Below are positions 45,963 through 55,159 of a DNA stretch of 64,000 nt, one piece after another. The notes under the pieces are model-generated. The model had not been told where the DNA came from, made no database searches, and saw nothing but the letters and a program-made list of their open reading frames with translations. Positions within the stretch are counted from its first letter, which is position 1; each line of letters opens with the position of its first letter. Origin of the DNA: Paenibacillus sp. Root52. GTDB taxonomy: Bacteria > Bacillota > Bacilli > Paenibacillales > Paenibacillaceae. The position numbers were made by a program, and so were the translations under genes. Location: contig NZ_LMFO01000030.1 of the NCBI RefSeq assembly GCF_001426865.1, forward strand, positions 224,653-288,652. Direction: 5' to 3'.

Positions 45963-47009
45963 TTGAAGAAATTTTCAGCTCTTTTACTCGCGGTCACTTT
46001 GTTGTTGTTAACCGTCTCGGCAGCTCCTCCTACTACATATGGTGCGGCTAATTTCCCGAATACGGGAACGACTGGGTTGACGGGCTTTGCTGGTAATGCC
46101 AAGAGTGTGTCAGGTGTTTCCAAGTCTGCTATAACAGGTGGTAAGAATGGTCAGGTCATCTACATTAACAATCTGAACGATCTGAGAACTCATGCTGCGG
46201 ATACTACGCCTAAAATTTTGGTCATTGAGAAAAATATCTCTTCATCCACCCTGCAAAAAGTCAACTTTGGTGCCAACAAAACCATTGTTGGTTCCTACGA
46301 CAATCATAAGCTTATCAACATCAACTTCAGATCCACAGCTAGCTCAAGCAATGTGATTTTTCAAAATTTAAGATTTGAACACTCTGCCAATATTAATGCG
46401 AATGATGATATTCAACTATACATTACTTCAGGTAACAACTATTGGATTGATCATGTGACTTTTGCTGGACACAGCTATAGTTTCAACGGTAACGATCTGG
46501 ACAAACTGCTCTACATTGGTGACCGTGCGGATTTTATCACGATCAGCAATTCTAAATTTTCCAATCATAAGTATGGCGTTATTCTAGGTCACCCTAATGA
46601 TGGAAACAACAGCTACAATGGCGTTCCTCACATCACAATGTCCAACAATTACTTTGAAAATGTGTATGTACGTGGTCCGGGGCTATTCAGATATGGCTAC
46701 TTCCATTTGAAAAACAACTATGCGAACAATTTCAATCAATCTATTACCATTGGTGAAAAGGCTCGTATTTATTCCGAAAATAATTATTTCGGTGCTGGTG
46801 CTGAAAAAGGCGGCATCCTCGATGATAAGGGCAAGGGGGAGTTCACGGATACAGGTAGCACACCTGCATTGAGCGCGAAAACTTCTCCAAAAACGAACTG
46901 GAGACCTAGCACGAACTACAGCTATGAAGTTCAATCTGCTAGCTATGCCAGAGAGTTTGTAACGAAATATGCAGGTTCATCGAATACCACTCTTGTATTC
47001 GGAAAATAG
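45963..47009 (+). CDS. secreted pectate lyase (PL1)
   Basis: 348 aa from TTG 45963 behind GGTGGA. A Sec signal peptide ([19 protein letters not shown]) precedes the mature enzyme. The parallel beta-helix of PL1 lyases is marked by [40 protein letters not shown] and [19 protein letters not shown], the last carrying the R-x-P-x-x-R-type catalytic segment. It cleaves polygalacturonate by beta-elimination outside the cell, with calcium. It has a strong constitutive-looking promoter and no RAT. Fits a plant-associated lifestyle. Confidence 0.9.
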   Translation: MKKFSALLLAVTLLLLTVSAAPPTTYGAANFPNTGTTGLTGFAGNAKSVSGVSKSAITGGKNGQVIYINNLNDLRTHAADTTPKILVIEKNISSSTLQKVNFGANKTIVGSYDNHKLININFRSTASSSNVIFQNLRFEHSANINANDDIQLYITSGNNYWIDHVTFAGHSYSFNGNDLDKLLYIGDRADFITISNSKFSNHKYGVILGHPNDGNNSYNGVPHITMSNNYFENVYVRGPGLFRYGYFHLKNNYANNFNQSITIGEKARIYSENNYFGAGAEKGGILDDKGKGEFTDTGSTPALSAKTSPKTNWRPSTNYSYEVQSASYAREFVTKYAGSSNTTLVFGK

Positions 47010-47022
47010 GAATTACTCAAGG

Positions 47023-47062
47023 AATAGACCCCTATCGGTGATAGGGGTCTATTCTTGTTTTA
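47023..47062 (+). terminator. intrinsic terminator
   Basis: AATAGACCCCTATC / GATAGGGGTCTATT followed by CTTGTTTT. Confidence 0.85.
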
Positions 47063-47309
47063 TGTTAGGTGGCATGTCTCTAAATATCAAAAGTGTAATG
47101 AATATAAAATTTATATTTAATTTAAATTAATATATGCCGATATAATATTAGCGTGTATTGCTCTCAATAGATAGAATGCGTCAGATCCAAAGATAAATTA
47201 GTCTGTGAGTATGCATCTTTTTAAGAGTGAGGCACGAGAAAATGAAAGTGAAAGTACATATGAGTTTAAACGATGATTGTTCGATTTTAACTAAAAGGGC
47301 GGAGAATGA

Positions 47310-48791
47310 ATGAATCGTTACGATGAAATTATGTGGAACAGAAACAAAATCATCACTATCATCTTATGGTGTGTAGTAGCACTAGGGTTTGCTATGCTCT
47401 TTATGCATCCGAAGTTAATTGTTTCGAACATTATCGCCATTTTGTTCGCATCATGGACAACTTACGCTAATGTGAAGAAAAAGCACATTCATCTCATTCC
47501 ATGGATCATTACGATTCTTATAATTGGATGTGGGATTTATGGGGGATGGGGAAGTAACCAATCCATTATGACCATTTTGATCTCCTCCGTTTTACTATTG
47601 TATCCAGATAAGAAAATGTTCTTGATTGGCTTCTTAGTGATGTATGCGAATGATATTCTTAAGTTGTTCATTCTTCCAAGCACGACGGCAGAAGTTTTTA
47701 ATAAAAATATGACCCAAGTCATTCTTGTCGGAGCAATTGGTGGAATTCTATTTTTGGTTGCACATATGTCTCAGAGGCTCTTCCGTGAAAGTGAGAAAAG
47801 ATGGGCTGAGGTCGAGCAAACTCGTGTCAGGGTAGAAGCGATGCTAGAACGGGTTAAAGTTTCGGTTACAGGATTAACAAGTTTCACAGATCAATTGAAG
47901 CTCAAGGTTGACGAAACTGGTTCAATTATGAATGAAGTAACGATTGGATTCAGTGAAGTGGCAAAGGGTGTGGAGTTCCAAGCCACGAGTGTAGCGGCAA
48001 TATCAGGCTCCTTGTCCCAATCTGATCAGCATATTCGAGACGTAGCGGTTAACTCGTCTAAAATGAAGGAACTATCTTCGCACATGACCCAAAGCACGCA
48101 AACAGGAAGTACTCAAATGGAGCAGTTAAACGTACAGATGCAGGGGATTTCTGATCAAATTAAGATCACTGCGGATGATATGGAACGATTCAATCAAGAG
48201 AGTGAGTCTATGACCATACTGCTGAGCAGCATCACGGAAATTGCTAGTCAGACGAATCTCCTTGCCCTTAATGCTGCTATTGAAGCGGCTCGTGCTGGAG
48301 AACAAGGTCGTGGTTTCGCCGTCGTTTCAGAGGAGGTTCGCAAGCTCGCCGAGCATTCTGGACAATCGGCCCAGGAAATTGCTATGGTGCTAGCCAGATT
48401 AAAAGAACAGACACAGGTTCTGACTGATCGTTTCGTAAATATCCGTAAGTCACTGTCGAAAGGCCAGGAAACTGTAGAAACCGCTGAAGATGTATTCCGT
48501 ACGATTAATGGCAATTCTCAGCATGTCTTGAATCAAGCGATGGACATTGAAGGCAGTTCGGCGACCATGAAAGATGCTTCAACCAAAGTAGTTAATGAAG
48601 TCGCTGAAATATCTAGCGTGACGGAGCAATCCAGTACAGCGGCAGAAGAGATTCTAGCAAGTATGGAGGAGCAGCGCAATCTTACGCAGAACATTGTGAA
48701 TAGCTTTGATGAGTTAGAATTACTAATCAGAAGTTTGAATGAATTGGTAGCGGATGATGAGAGCTCATCGGGGACTGTTCCAAGTGAATAA
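47310..48791 (+). CDS. methyl-accepting chemotaxis protein
   Basis: 493 aa. About six N-terminal membrane segments (to residue ~155) without a large outer ligand domain, then a cytoplasmic signalling domain. The conserved hairpin tip is [40 protein letters not shown]. No clear HAMP domain: the helix after the last membrane span runs straight into the signalling bundle. It would relay a membrane or intracellular cue to CheA. GGCGGAG lies upstream of ATG 47310. The ~300-bp upstream gap is AT-rich with no recognised element. Confidence 0.92.
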   Translation: MNRYDEIMWNRNKIITIILWCVVALGFAMLFMHPKLIVSNIIAILFASWTTYANVKKKHIHLIPWIITILIIGCGIYGGWGSNQSIMTILISSVLLLYPDKKMFLIGFLVMYANDILKLFILPSTTAEVFNKNMTQVILVGAIGGILFLVAHMSQRLFRESEKRWAEVEQTRVRVEAMLERVKVSVTGLTSFTDQLKLKVDETGSIMNEVTIGFSEVAKGVEFQATSVAAISGSLSQSDQHIRDVAVNSSKMKELSSHMTQSTQTGSTQMEQLNVQMQGISDQIKITADDMERFNQESESMTILLSSITEIASQTNLLALNAAIEAARAGEQGRGFAVVSEEVRKLAEHSGQSAQEIAMVLARLKEQTQVLTDRFVNIRKSLSKGQETVETAEDVFRTINGNSQHVLNQAMDIEGSSATMKDASTKVVNEVAEISSVTEQSSTAAEEILASMEEQRNLTQNIVNSFDELELLIRSLNELVADDESSSGTVPSE

Positions 48792-48828
48792 TCAGCAGAA
48801 GTTTGAAGAAGCATAATCCGAGGTAAAA

Positions 48829-48878
48829 TAGAGCCTGTCCTAACGTGTTAATGTAAAAGGATAGGCTCTTTTGGTTTT
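48829..48878 (+). terminator. intrinsic terminator
   Basis: AGAGCCTGTCCT / AGGATAGGCTCTTTT, with loop GTGTTAATGT and a T-rich end. Confidence 0.8.
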
Positions 48879-49019
48879 ATTTATAGCTTTTTCTGTACTT
48901 AGGCAAAATCTCGTTTCTTACGGAAAGATAAATGTCGACAACTTGTATAAATGCGTAAAGGAAAGTATGATGATTGTGTGGAATAATTATACAAATTCAT
49001 CTTATTTGGAGGTTATAGA

Positions 49020-49508
49020 ATGGTGTTTCCGACACATATTGTATCGGCAGGTGGAATTGTAGAAGATGGAACTGGAAATATCCTTTTAGTAAAAGCGCAT
49101 GACGATGGTTGGGTGTATCCTGGTGGGATAACTGAAATAGGGGAAAACCTGATTGATGGTGTCATTCGCGAAATCAAAGAGGAAAGTGGAATAGATGCCA
49201 CAGTAAGTCATTTAATAAGTGTTGTTTCAAATACAGCGATCCATAAGTGGTATGACGGTGAGACTGATGTCCCTACAAAGGTCATGTTTGATTTCGTGTG
49301 TAAAGCTGTGGGGGGAGAGTTAGCTACTTCTAATGAAACGAGCGAGTGTAGGTGGGTTCCCAAGGGAAATGTTCTGGATTGGATTACTTTACCTGGAATT
49401 CGTAAGCGTTATGAAGCTTATTTGAACTTTAATGGTTCTGTGAATTATATGGAGTACGTGACTGCGTCAACCACAGAATTTAATGTCAAGCTTCAAAGGA
49501 ATGTGTAG
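49020..49508 (+). CDS. Nudix hydrolase
   Basis: 162 aa; TTGGAGG precedes ATG 49020. The Nudix box is complete: G-ITEIG-E-NLIDGVI-REIKEESGI fits GX5EX7REUXEEXGU. It hydrolyses a nucleoside diphosphate linked to another moiety; the substrate cannot be read from the sequence. Preceding VSAGGIVEDGTGNILLV and GWVYPGG are typical. Followed by a beta-lactamase-fold gene 93 bp later. Confidence 0.9.
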   Translation: MVFPTHIVSAGGIVEDGTGNILLVKAHDDGWVYPGGITEIGENLIDGVIREIKEESGIDATVSHLISVVSNTAIHKWYDGETDVPTKVMFDFVCKAVGGELATSNETSECRWVPKGNVLDWITLPGIRKRYEAYLNFNGSVNYMEYVTASTTEFNVKLQRNV

Positions 49509-49601
49509 CTCTAAGATGGATCGTTGTTTGTACTAAAGGAAAACGTGATTGCAACATTTGGGTAAGGTAAGCTCATGAAATTAAAAGGAGTTAATTTTAC
49601 T

Positions 49602-50672
49602 ATGAAGGATTTACATAACTTTGTTTCAGCTTACACCCATGATAAGAAGCATTTACATCTTGCGATCGGGATGATTAGAGAGGACGATATTGAATACTTT
49701 TCGTATAGTAATGATAATAAGAAAAGTATGATTCCTGCTGAGAATAGGTTATTTGAAATCGGTTCCATAACCAAAGTTTTTACATCCATGCTTTTATTAG
49801 CAATAGAGCAGGAAAAACTGCTTTCCTCGGATGACATGGTTGGTAAGTTCGTGCCAAATATTAAAAACGACTATTTAAATAAGATTGCCTTGAAAAATCT
49901 TGCTACTCATACCTCAGGCTTACCTGCATTGGCAACAAACCATAATTTAGCTAAAAAAAGATCAAATCCGTATTCAATGTATACCGAGCAAGATTTAACT
50001 GCTTTTTTATCTAATGCGGATTACACGGATAGCATTGGTTCATTTGGATATTCCAATATCGGTGTGGCTATACTGGGAAACATTCTATGTAAGGTGTCAG
50101 GAAGTACGTATGACGAACTGTTAAAAAAATATATAACGAGTCCATTACAGATGAATGAGACAGCCGTTATGCTTGATTCAGAACAGAATGGCAGGTTTTT
50201 GAATGGACATGCTTCAACTGGCAGAAGAGTCCCTCATTGGGATCTTTCTATACATGAAGGAGCTGGGGGAATCAAGTCATCTGTTCGCGATTTGAGTTTA
50301 TTTGTCCAAGCCAATCTGAGCGATGCTAATCCGATTGCTTCTATACTAGCAAAAAGTCATCTTCCGATGTCGATCGGAAATTCCAACCTTTATTTTGGCT
50401 GGGGCGGGGATGAAATTCTAGATAAAGATATCCTCTGGCATAACGGGGGGTCAGCTGGTTTTAATAGTTATCTAGCTTTCAACAAGGAACTCCGTGTAGG
50501 GATTGTATTACTGTCCAATTATTCTTTTTTCTCAAACGTGCTTATCGATCATTATGTTGCTCAATTAAAGAAATGGATTACTAGAAAAGAGCCTGCTCAT
50601 GGAACTATGATAGACTCTGTAGGTAGAAAAATACTCGAAGCAATGCTAAGTAATGAGGAGTCATTAAAATAA
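49602..50672 (+). CDS. serine beta-lactamase-like hydrolase
   Basis: 356 aa from ATG 49602, with AAAAGGAG eleven bases upstream; ATG 49575 is the alternative. Class C-like/penicillin-binding fold: nucleophile motif S-I-T-K in FEIGSITKVFTSML, Y-S-N in GSFGYSNIGVAIL, and H-N-G in LWHNGGSAGFNSY. No signal peptide, so it is probably cytoplasmic and acts as an esterase or peptidase rather than a resistance enzyme. Followed closely by a peptidase S51-like gene, 26 bp downstream. Confidence 0.88.
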   Translation: MKDLHNFVSAYTHDKKHLHLAIGMIREDDIEYFSYSNDNKKSMIPAENRLFEIGSITKVFTSMLLLAIEQEKLLSSDDMVGKFVPNIKNDYLNKIALKNLATHTSGLPALATNHNLAKKRSNPYSMYTEQDLTAFLSNADYTDSIGSFGYSNIGVAILGNILCKVSGSTYDELLKKYITSPLQMNETAVMLDSEQNGRFLNGHASTGRRVPHWDLSIHEGAGGIKSSVRDLSLFVQANLSDANPIASILAKSHLPMSIGNSNLYFGWGGDEILDKDILWHNGGSAGFNSYLAFNKELRVGIVLLSNYSFFSNVLIDHYVAQLKKWITRKEPAHGTMIDSVGRKILEAMLSNEESLK

Positions 50673-50698
50673 TAATACATATATGGAGGTAATTAAGT

Positions 50699-51367
50699 TT
50701 GAATACTCACTACTATTTCAGTTGGTTTAACCATTATTTCCCAGAGAAGCTGGTCAAATTATTGCATGAGGACATCACAGACAGACAATCGCTTGTTATG
50801 ATTAGCGCTGATCCTTCTAATTATGAAGATGAGCAGGTTAACTTTGATGATATTTCGGAATGGACATGGTTGAAGCAGGCTGACATTATGTTCGATGAAT
50901 ATCATTTCGTTGATTACCGTATGCCGAAGGAAGATGCCCAGCGTTTCATTCAGAACGCTTCTGTCATTTTTTGTTGCGGTGGATATCCTGTTTTGCAGCA
51001 CGATTTTTTGGTGGATTATGAATTAACGGATGTTATTAAGAACAGCAATGCTGTTATCATGGGTGCCAGCGCTGGCTCGTTAAACATGGCTGCCAAATGG
51101 TTAAACTTGACCAACACTGGCAACGAAATTGAAACAAGTACGATTTATGATGGAATTGGCTTTGATCATTTTGCCTACGAATCTCACTCTCAACGCGACT
51201 ACGCCACGTTTGTTCAAGGGTACCTGTTCCCCTTGTCTGAGAAAATGGATGTTTATGCGGCAGAACAGGAGAGCGCTATGCGTGTGAAGGACGGCAAAAT
51301 AGAAACATTGGGGCCTATCTATTTAATTTCCGACTCAAAGATTCAGAAATTGGCTGAGACGCTCTAA
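50699..51367 (+). CDS. peptidase S51 / class I glutamine amidotransferase-like protein
   Basis: 222 aa from TTG 50699 behind TGGAGG. Contains the nucleophile elbow IMGASAGSLNMA, as in dipeptidase E and cyanophycinase, preceded by FCCGGYPVLQHDFL where the family has GGN. A C-terminal ESHSQRDYATF supplies the likely His. It probably cleaves Asp dipeptides or a related substrate; the GGY variant leaves this uncertain. Likely co-transcribed with the beta-lactamase-like gene. Confidence 0.8.
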   Translation: MNTHYYFSWFNHYFPEKLVKLLHEDITDRQSLVMISADPSNYEDEQVNFDDISEWTWLKQADIMFDEYHFVDYRMPKEDAQRFIQNASVIFCCGGYPVLQHDFLVDYELTDVIKNSNAVIMGASAGSLNMAAKWLNLTNTGNEIETSTIYDGIGFDHFAYESHSQRDYATFVQGYLFPLSEKMDVYAAEQESAMRVKDGKIETLGPIYLISDSKIQKLAETL

Positions 51368-51404
51368 TTAGGGTGAGTGCTGTGGCTTGTGACCTGACAG
51401 AATG

Positions 51405-51431
51405 AAATACTGCCTTCAATGGCGGTATTTC
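51405..51431 (+). terminator. hairpin, probable terminator
   Basis: AAATACTGCC / GGCGGTATTT with six-base loop; only a short T stretch. Confidence 0.6.
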
Positions 51432-51540
51432 TATGCTCGGAGGATTTTGACTGCTCATTTTATAGACAAAATAGAGCATTTCTAAACAAGAAGGTGTTCG
51501 GTGATTCTTTTACACTGTAGAAGAAAGGAGACGAGAGACC

Positions 51541-52419
51541 TTGGAGATGCTTAAACTGCTACGCCAATCTATTGATTATGTGGAACAACATCTACACTTG
51601 CCGATTGAGATTGAAGACATTGCTAGATCCGCCATGAGTTCGAAATATCATTTTCAGCGAATGTTTCACGCAGTAACTGGTGTTACCGTGACCCAATATG
51701 TGAGAAATAGAAGGCTTACGCTTGCGGCGCAGGAGCTAGCAGGGACGGATCGTAAAGTCATTGATGTCGCGCTTAAGTACGGTTACGACAGTCCTTCGGC
51801 GTTTACAAAAGCATTTCAAAGAATGCATGGGGTAACACCTCTTGAGGCAAAGAAAATGAATGTGAAACTTAAAGCATTTCCTCGAATCTCCTTTCAAATT
51901 CAGGTTAAAGGGGAAACGGAAATGAATTATCGAATTGTTGAGGAAATGGGATCAACCGTTATTGGGATAAGTATTACGATCCACAAGGATGCGTACAGCG
52001 AGATACCCGTATTTGTGGAGGGAATTTGGAGCAATGGTATCCATGATCAGATTAACGGTTTGATAGGGAAACCGGCGGGATCACTGCTGTATGGTTATCA
52101 TTTTGACTTCGATGAGGATGGTTCAAAGCGCTACTTAATGGGAGCAAAACTACCGGAAGGAAAACAGGTTCCGGATGAATTAATGGTCCTACATGTTCCT
52201 GATCAAACTTATGCGGTATTTGACAGCCGTGAGACGATTCCGGACGGTGTGGACATCGGATTGGGTATTCTGGATGTCTGGAAACGTATCTATTCTGAGT
52301 GGTTCCCCTCTACAAGTTTTGAACAAGTAGAAGGGCCATGTTTAGAGAAGTATTATTGGGTTGATGATTCACATCAAGAATCAATCTGTGAGGTATGGAT
52401 TCCGGTTAGTAAAAAGTAG
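51541..52419 (+). CDS. AraC-family regulator with GyrI-like effector domain
   Basis: 292 aa from TTG 51541 (ATG 51547 possible), with AAAGGAGA upstream. The N-terminal ~105 residues carry two helix-turn-helix motifs (IEDIARSAMSSKYHFQRMFH, VIDVALKYGYDSPSAFTKAF, then GVTPLEAKK). The C-terminal part is a bacterial effector-binding domain of the GyrI/AraC_E_bind type (YRIVEEMGSTVIGISITIHK, HVPDQTYAVFDSR). Such proteins sense small hydrophobic compounds. Target genes unknown; the neighbours show no shared theme. Confidence 0.9.
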   Translation: MEMLKLLRQSIDYVEQHLHLPIEIEDIARSAMSSKYHFQRMFHAVTGVTVTQYVRNRRLTLAAQELAGTDRKVIDVALKYGYDSPSAFTKAFQRMHGVTPLEAKKMNVKLKAFPRISFQIQVKGETEMNYRIVEEMGSTVIGISITIHKDAYSEIPVFVEGIWSNGIHDQINGLIGKPAGSLLYGYHFDFDEDGSKRYLMGAKLPEGKQVPDELMVLHVPDQTYAVFDSRETIPDGVDIGLGILDVWKRIYSEWFPSTSFEQVEGPCLEKYYWVDDSHQESICEVWIPVSKK

Positions 52420-52440
52420 AAATGGTTTTATCGCAGTTCT

Positions 52441-52466
52441 TGGTCACCATAAGGTGGCCATTTTTT
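52441..52466 (+). terminator. intrinsic terminator
   Basis: TGGTCACC ATAA GGTGGCCA followed by TTTTTT. Confidence 0.8.
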
Positions 52467-52558
52467 AATTAAATACGATTATGAAAGGCAGGATAATTTA
52501 GTTACCATACACAAAACCATACGTTCGTGAATACGAATTGAAGGATTCAAATTAATAT

Positions 52559-53692
52559 CTACGCCGAATTCGAATCATATTCACAAGCGAGTAACTGATG
52601 TGGTGCATCTGTAGACAGCCCGATAAAAAGTTTGGCTTGGTGATGATACAACTGTGGATGAACTTCTGTCGTGGTGGCATCACAAGTCAGGGTAGAGCAA
52701 TTCCATACGTGCAGATCGAGCCCATATCTCCATGTAAAAAGTTTATCTTGATCTGCGGCCATACCCGCTTGAGCATGGGGGAAGACACCTTCTACCAGAC
52801 TCGTTGTGCTGAAGGCAGGCACAGAAGTGATGACGCCCATTCGCTCACCTGTCTGTACATTAAATAAAATAATGGCGGGTGACACGCCTTCTTCCTGCCA
52901 ATCTTCTTCATCAACCATTTCTTCGTCTACTTGACCCCAGATTGCTATAGTATCGGGGGAAATCCAGGCAGAAGGCAGATCCCAATCCATGGTTTGCCAT
53001 AGGTTATGGATCGATGATCCGTTTTCGGATTCCCATGCATGATTTAACCAGTTTTCCAAACTCCAAGTACGCGTAATACCTAAAGGCGCCCATACCCATC
53101 CACTATCTACAATCCATTTCTGATCAGGCGATACACTTAATTTGCCGTGAAAATAATTGAGATAATGTTCACTTGTATCCGGCTCGTCCGTATTCTGATT
53201 CGAATCATTATTGTACGCTGGAGTGGGTCTACCTGTAAGGGAGGTACCACGGAGAACATCGGTTAGATCTAACCGATTCCACTCTGTGCCGTGGACTAAG
53301 ATCAAACGCTGATCTATATATGCAAAGCTCAGTGGGTATGTAGAGACATCATAATGATAGTCGTCTCGCGATAATTGCAGGATTTCTTTTCCCGTTAATA
53401 GGTTATATACAGCCGCACGCTGGCCATAGATATTAGATACTGCAGCGACAGATCCATCTGGGCTAGTCACGATCTGAACAGGATGAAGTAAATTCATCTC
53501 AGGGATGTTCGTTTGCAGAATTCGTTCGGTTACTCCGGTATGTAAGTTGAGCTTCCATAACTCCGCATGTTCATTCAAGGCAAGCACCATGATTCGCTCT
53601 GGGTTGGGAAATTCCTCGGTTAGTTCTTGGATAGCTATTAATGTTCCAGGTGAGGGATGAAGCTCAGGAAGTGGAACGGAATAAAATGACAT
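52559..53692 (-). CDS. beta-propeller-like hypothetical protein
   Basis: 377 aa from ATG 53692 behind GGAGGTG. Repeated blade-like segments are visible (VLALNEHAELWKLNLHTGV, IVTSPDGSVAAVSNIYGQRA, LSVSPDQKWIVDSGWVW, AIILFNVQTGERMGVIT), as in WD40-like propellers. No signal peptide. An Asp/Glu-rich central loop is present. No enzymatic motif seen; a binding role is likely. Function unknown. Monocistronic, divergent from the ankyrin gene. Confidence 0.65.
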   Translation of the reverse strand: MSFYSVPLPELHPSPGTLIAIQELTEEFPNPERIMVLALNEHAELWKLNLHTGVTERILQTNIPEMNLLHPVQIVTSPDGSVAAVSNIYGQRAAVYNLLTGKEILQLSRDDYHYDVSTYPLSFAYIDQRLILVHGTEWNRLDLTDVLRGTSLTGRPTPAYNNDSNQNTDEPDTSEHYLNYFHGKLSVSPDQKWIVDSGWVWAPLGITRTWSLENWLNHAWESENGSSIHNLWQTMDWDLPSAWISPDTIAIWGQVDEEMVDEEDWQEEGVSPAIILFNVQTGERMGVITSVPAFSTTSLVEGVFPHAQAGMAADQDKLFTWRYGLDLHVWNCSTLTCDATTTEVHPQLYHHQAKLFIGLSTDAPHQLLACEYDSNSA

Positions 53693-53826
53693 GATGCACC
53701 TCCGAGACAAGAGTTTTACAAGATTTGTACACGGTATTCAAGATTCAATATAATAGGGAGAAGAATATTTTGTCAAAAGCTTAACAGTATACATAGGATC
53801 AGAGGAATAGGAGGCAGGGGAACCTG

Positions 53827-54528
53827 ATGAATTGGGTGGAAATTAGCAAAATAAAAGATGTGAATCAAATTCGGGAAGCAGTCCAAGGTTTGAATATCAA
53901 TGATAGAGATGAGCGGGGGCGGACACCGTTGATGCTCTGCTTAACTGCGCGCATGCCTGTTGAAGGTATACGCTGCTTATTAGAACAGAGTCCAGACCTA
54001 GAGATCGAAGATAAGCTTGGGGATACCGCACTCAAAAAGGCGATACGATTCAAGCAGGTGGAAGCCATTTCGCTTCTACTTGAATTTGGAGCCAAGCTAG
54101 ATTCTCCACAGGGCATTCTAGGCACGGCATGGAACGCTGCACGGTCTAATCCAAACATCGCTGATCTGTTACTAGATACACCAGGTGCAGTCCGGTTGAA
54201 GTTAACCGATGACGAGCAGAGCAAGGTAGATGCTATTGTATATGAAGAATCGATCGAGCAGGCCATCGTCAAGATTCGTGAGCTGGATTCCGCAGTGCTG
54301 ATACATGCCGTTGTTAGCGAATATAACTGGGATGATGGACCTGAGCCGATGCTGGCTGTTTGTGAACATCCGGCATGTGCACAGATAACACAACTGGATA
54401 TGCTAGAGTTAATGGAAGCAGACTACTGGCTTGAAATGGATGAGGAAGAGGTGCGTCAGCGCGTTGACGGGCCTGCTTACCGCCGGCTCGCAGAGCAATT
54501 GTATGATAGACAGTCCAGAAGGAGTTGA
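53827..54528 (+). CDS. ankyrin-repeat protein
   Basis: 233 aa from ATG 53827 behind AGGCAGGGG. Residues ~20-115 contain about three ankyrin units (NINDRDERGRTPLMLCL; LEIEDKLGDTALKKAIRFKQ; VEAISLLLEFGAKLDSPQGI). The C-terminal half is an acidic helical domain with EYNWDDGPEPMLAVCEHPAC, seen in DUF4274-like proteins (tentative). Ankyrin proteins of this size often accompany toxin/immunity genes. It is followed by a truncated ORF with its own ribosome site. Confidence 0.8.
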   Translation: MNWVEISKIKDVNQIREAVQGLNINDRDERGRTPLMLCLTARMPVEGIRCLLEQSPDLEIEDKLGDTALKKAIRFKQVEAISLLLEFGAKLDSPQGILGTAWNAARSNPNIADLLLDTPGAVRLKLTDDEQSKVDAIVYEESIEQAIVKIRELDSAVLIHAVVSEYNWDDGPEPMLAVCEHPACAQITQLDMLELMEADYWLEMDEEEVRQRVDGPAYRRLAEQLYDRQSRRS

Positions 54529-54534
54529 GCAATA

Positions 54535-54690
54535 ATGGACTCTCGTATCGAGAAAGCCATAGTAGAACAGTTGCAGCAGGAATTACAGCATTTTTTCATC
54601 AATCCAGAGCATATAGGCCTGCAACCGCAGATGTCTAATCATATATGTTCAGCGAGCTGTACCTCGAATCCGTCTGGGTCAGTAATGTAA
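54535..54690 (+). pseudogene. 5' fragment of an unknown gene, running into a convergent gene
   Basis: ATG 54535 has AAGGAG ten bases upstream (inside the ankyrin gene's last codons). It encodes MDSRIEKAIVEQLQQELQHF and about 15 more protein-like residues. From about 54639 it reads backwards through the 3' end of the minus-strand VOC gene and stops at 54690. A deletion probably removed the rest of the gene. Confidence 0.45.
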
Positions 54691-55004
54691 ATAAAGCGCA
54701 GATGAGGATTGGGCTGAATTGGGCCGCGGACAATCGGAATATCCAGCGCTTTCAGTTGCTCTATCGCTTCCTCTAGGGAATTCACTTCATACCCAATCGA
54801 TATGCCAGCCTCCGGTTTAAGGATGGATTCGCTGCCCTCAATCAGTTCTAGCTTTGTTTCATTTGCTATGCCAAGCATAGCAATCTGTCGTCCGCGACTC
54901 TCGAATCTGCGCTGAATCGGAAGCCCTAGCTTTCCGTTGTAAAACGCAAGCGAGTTCTCTAAGTTGCTCACACGCAGGGTGATCCAGTTTAGTTTAATTA
55001 ACAT
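54639..55004 (-). CDS. VOC (glyoxalase/bleomycin-resistance fold) protein
   Basis: 121 aa from ATG 55004 behind AAAGGAG; a longer frame to 55121 lacks a site. Two beta-alpha-beta-beta-beta modules are visible: WITLRVSNLENSLAFYNGKL, GLPIQRRFE, then SIGYEVNSLEEAIEQLKAL and FIYITDPDGFEVQLAE with the usual final metal-ligand Glu. Metal-dependent lyase, dioxygenase or binding protein; substrate unknown. Its 3' end overlaps the truncated plus-strand ORF. Confidence 0.85.
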   Translation of the reverse strand: MLIKLNWITLRVSNLENSLAFYNGKLGLPIQRRFESRGRQIAMLGIANETKLELIEGSESILKPEAGISIGYEVNSLEEAIEQLKALDIPIVRGPIQPNPHLRFIYITDPDGFEVQLAEHI

Positions 55005-55109
55005 GGGAGAATCTCTCCTTTTTACGTCATATGTAAAAACAATATGTTTATTATACGGCAAAGATAAGCCAAGCAGATATACTTTACAAGTATATTTTAG
55101 AGATTGAAA

Positions 55110-55135
55110 GAGCCCGCACATTATTGTGCGGACTC
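55110..55135. terminator. terminator hairpin
   Basis: GAGCCCGCACA / TGTGCGGACTC; no long T-run. It lies between the alkaline phosphatase gene's 3' end and the VOC gene's upstream region, serving the former. Confidence 0.6.
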
Positions 55136-55159
55136 ATTTGGCGTTTTAATCCAATGCTT

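Noticed and set aside
49602-50672. Beta-lactamase resistance gene
   Set aside because: SxxK, YSN and HNG motifs fit the fold, but there is no signal peptide and the sequence is that of a general serine hydrolase.
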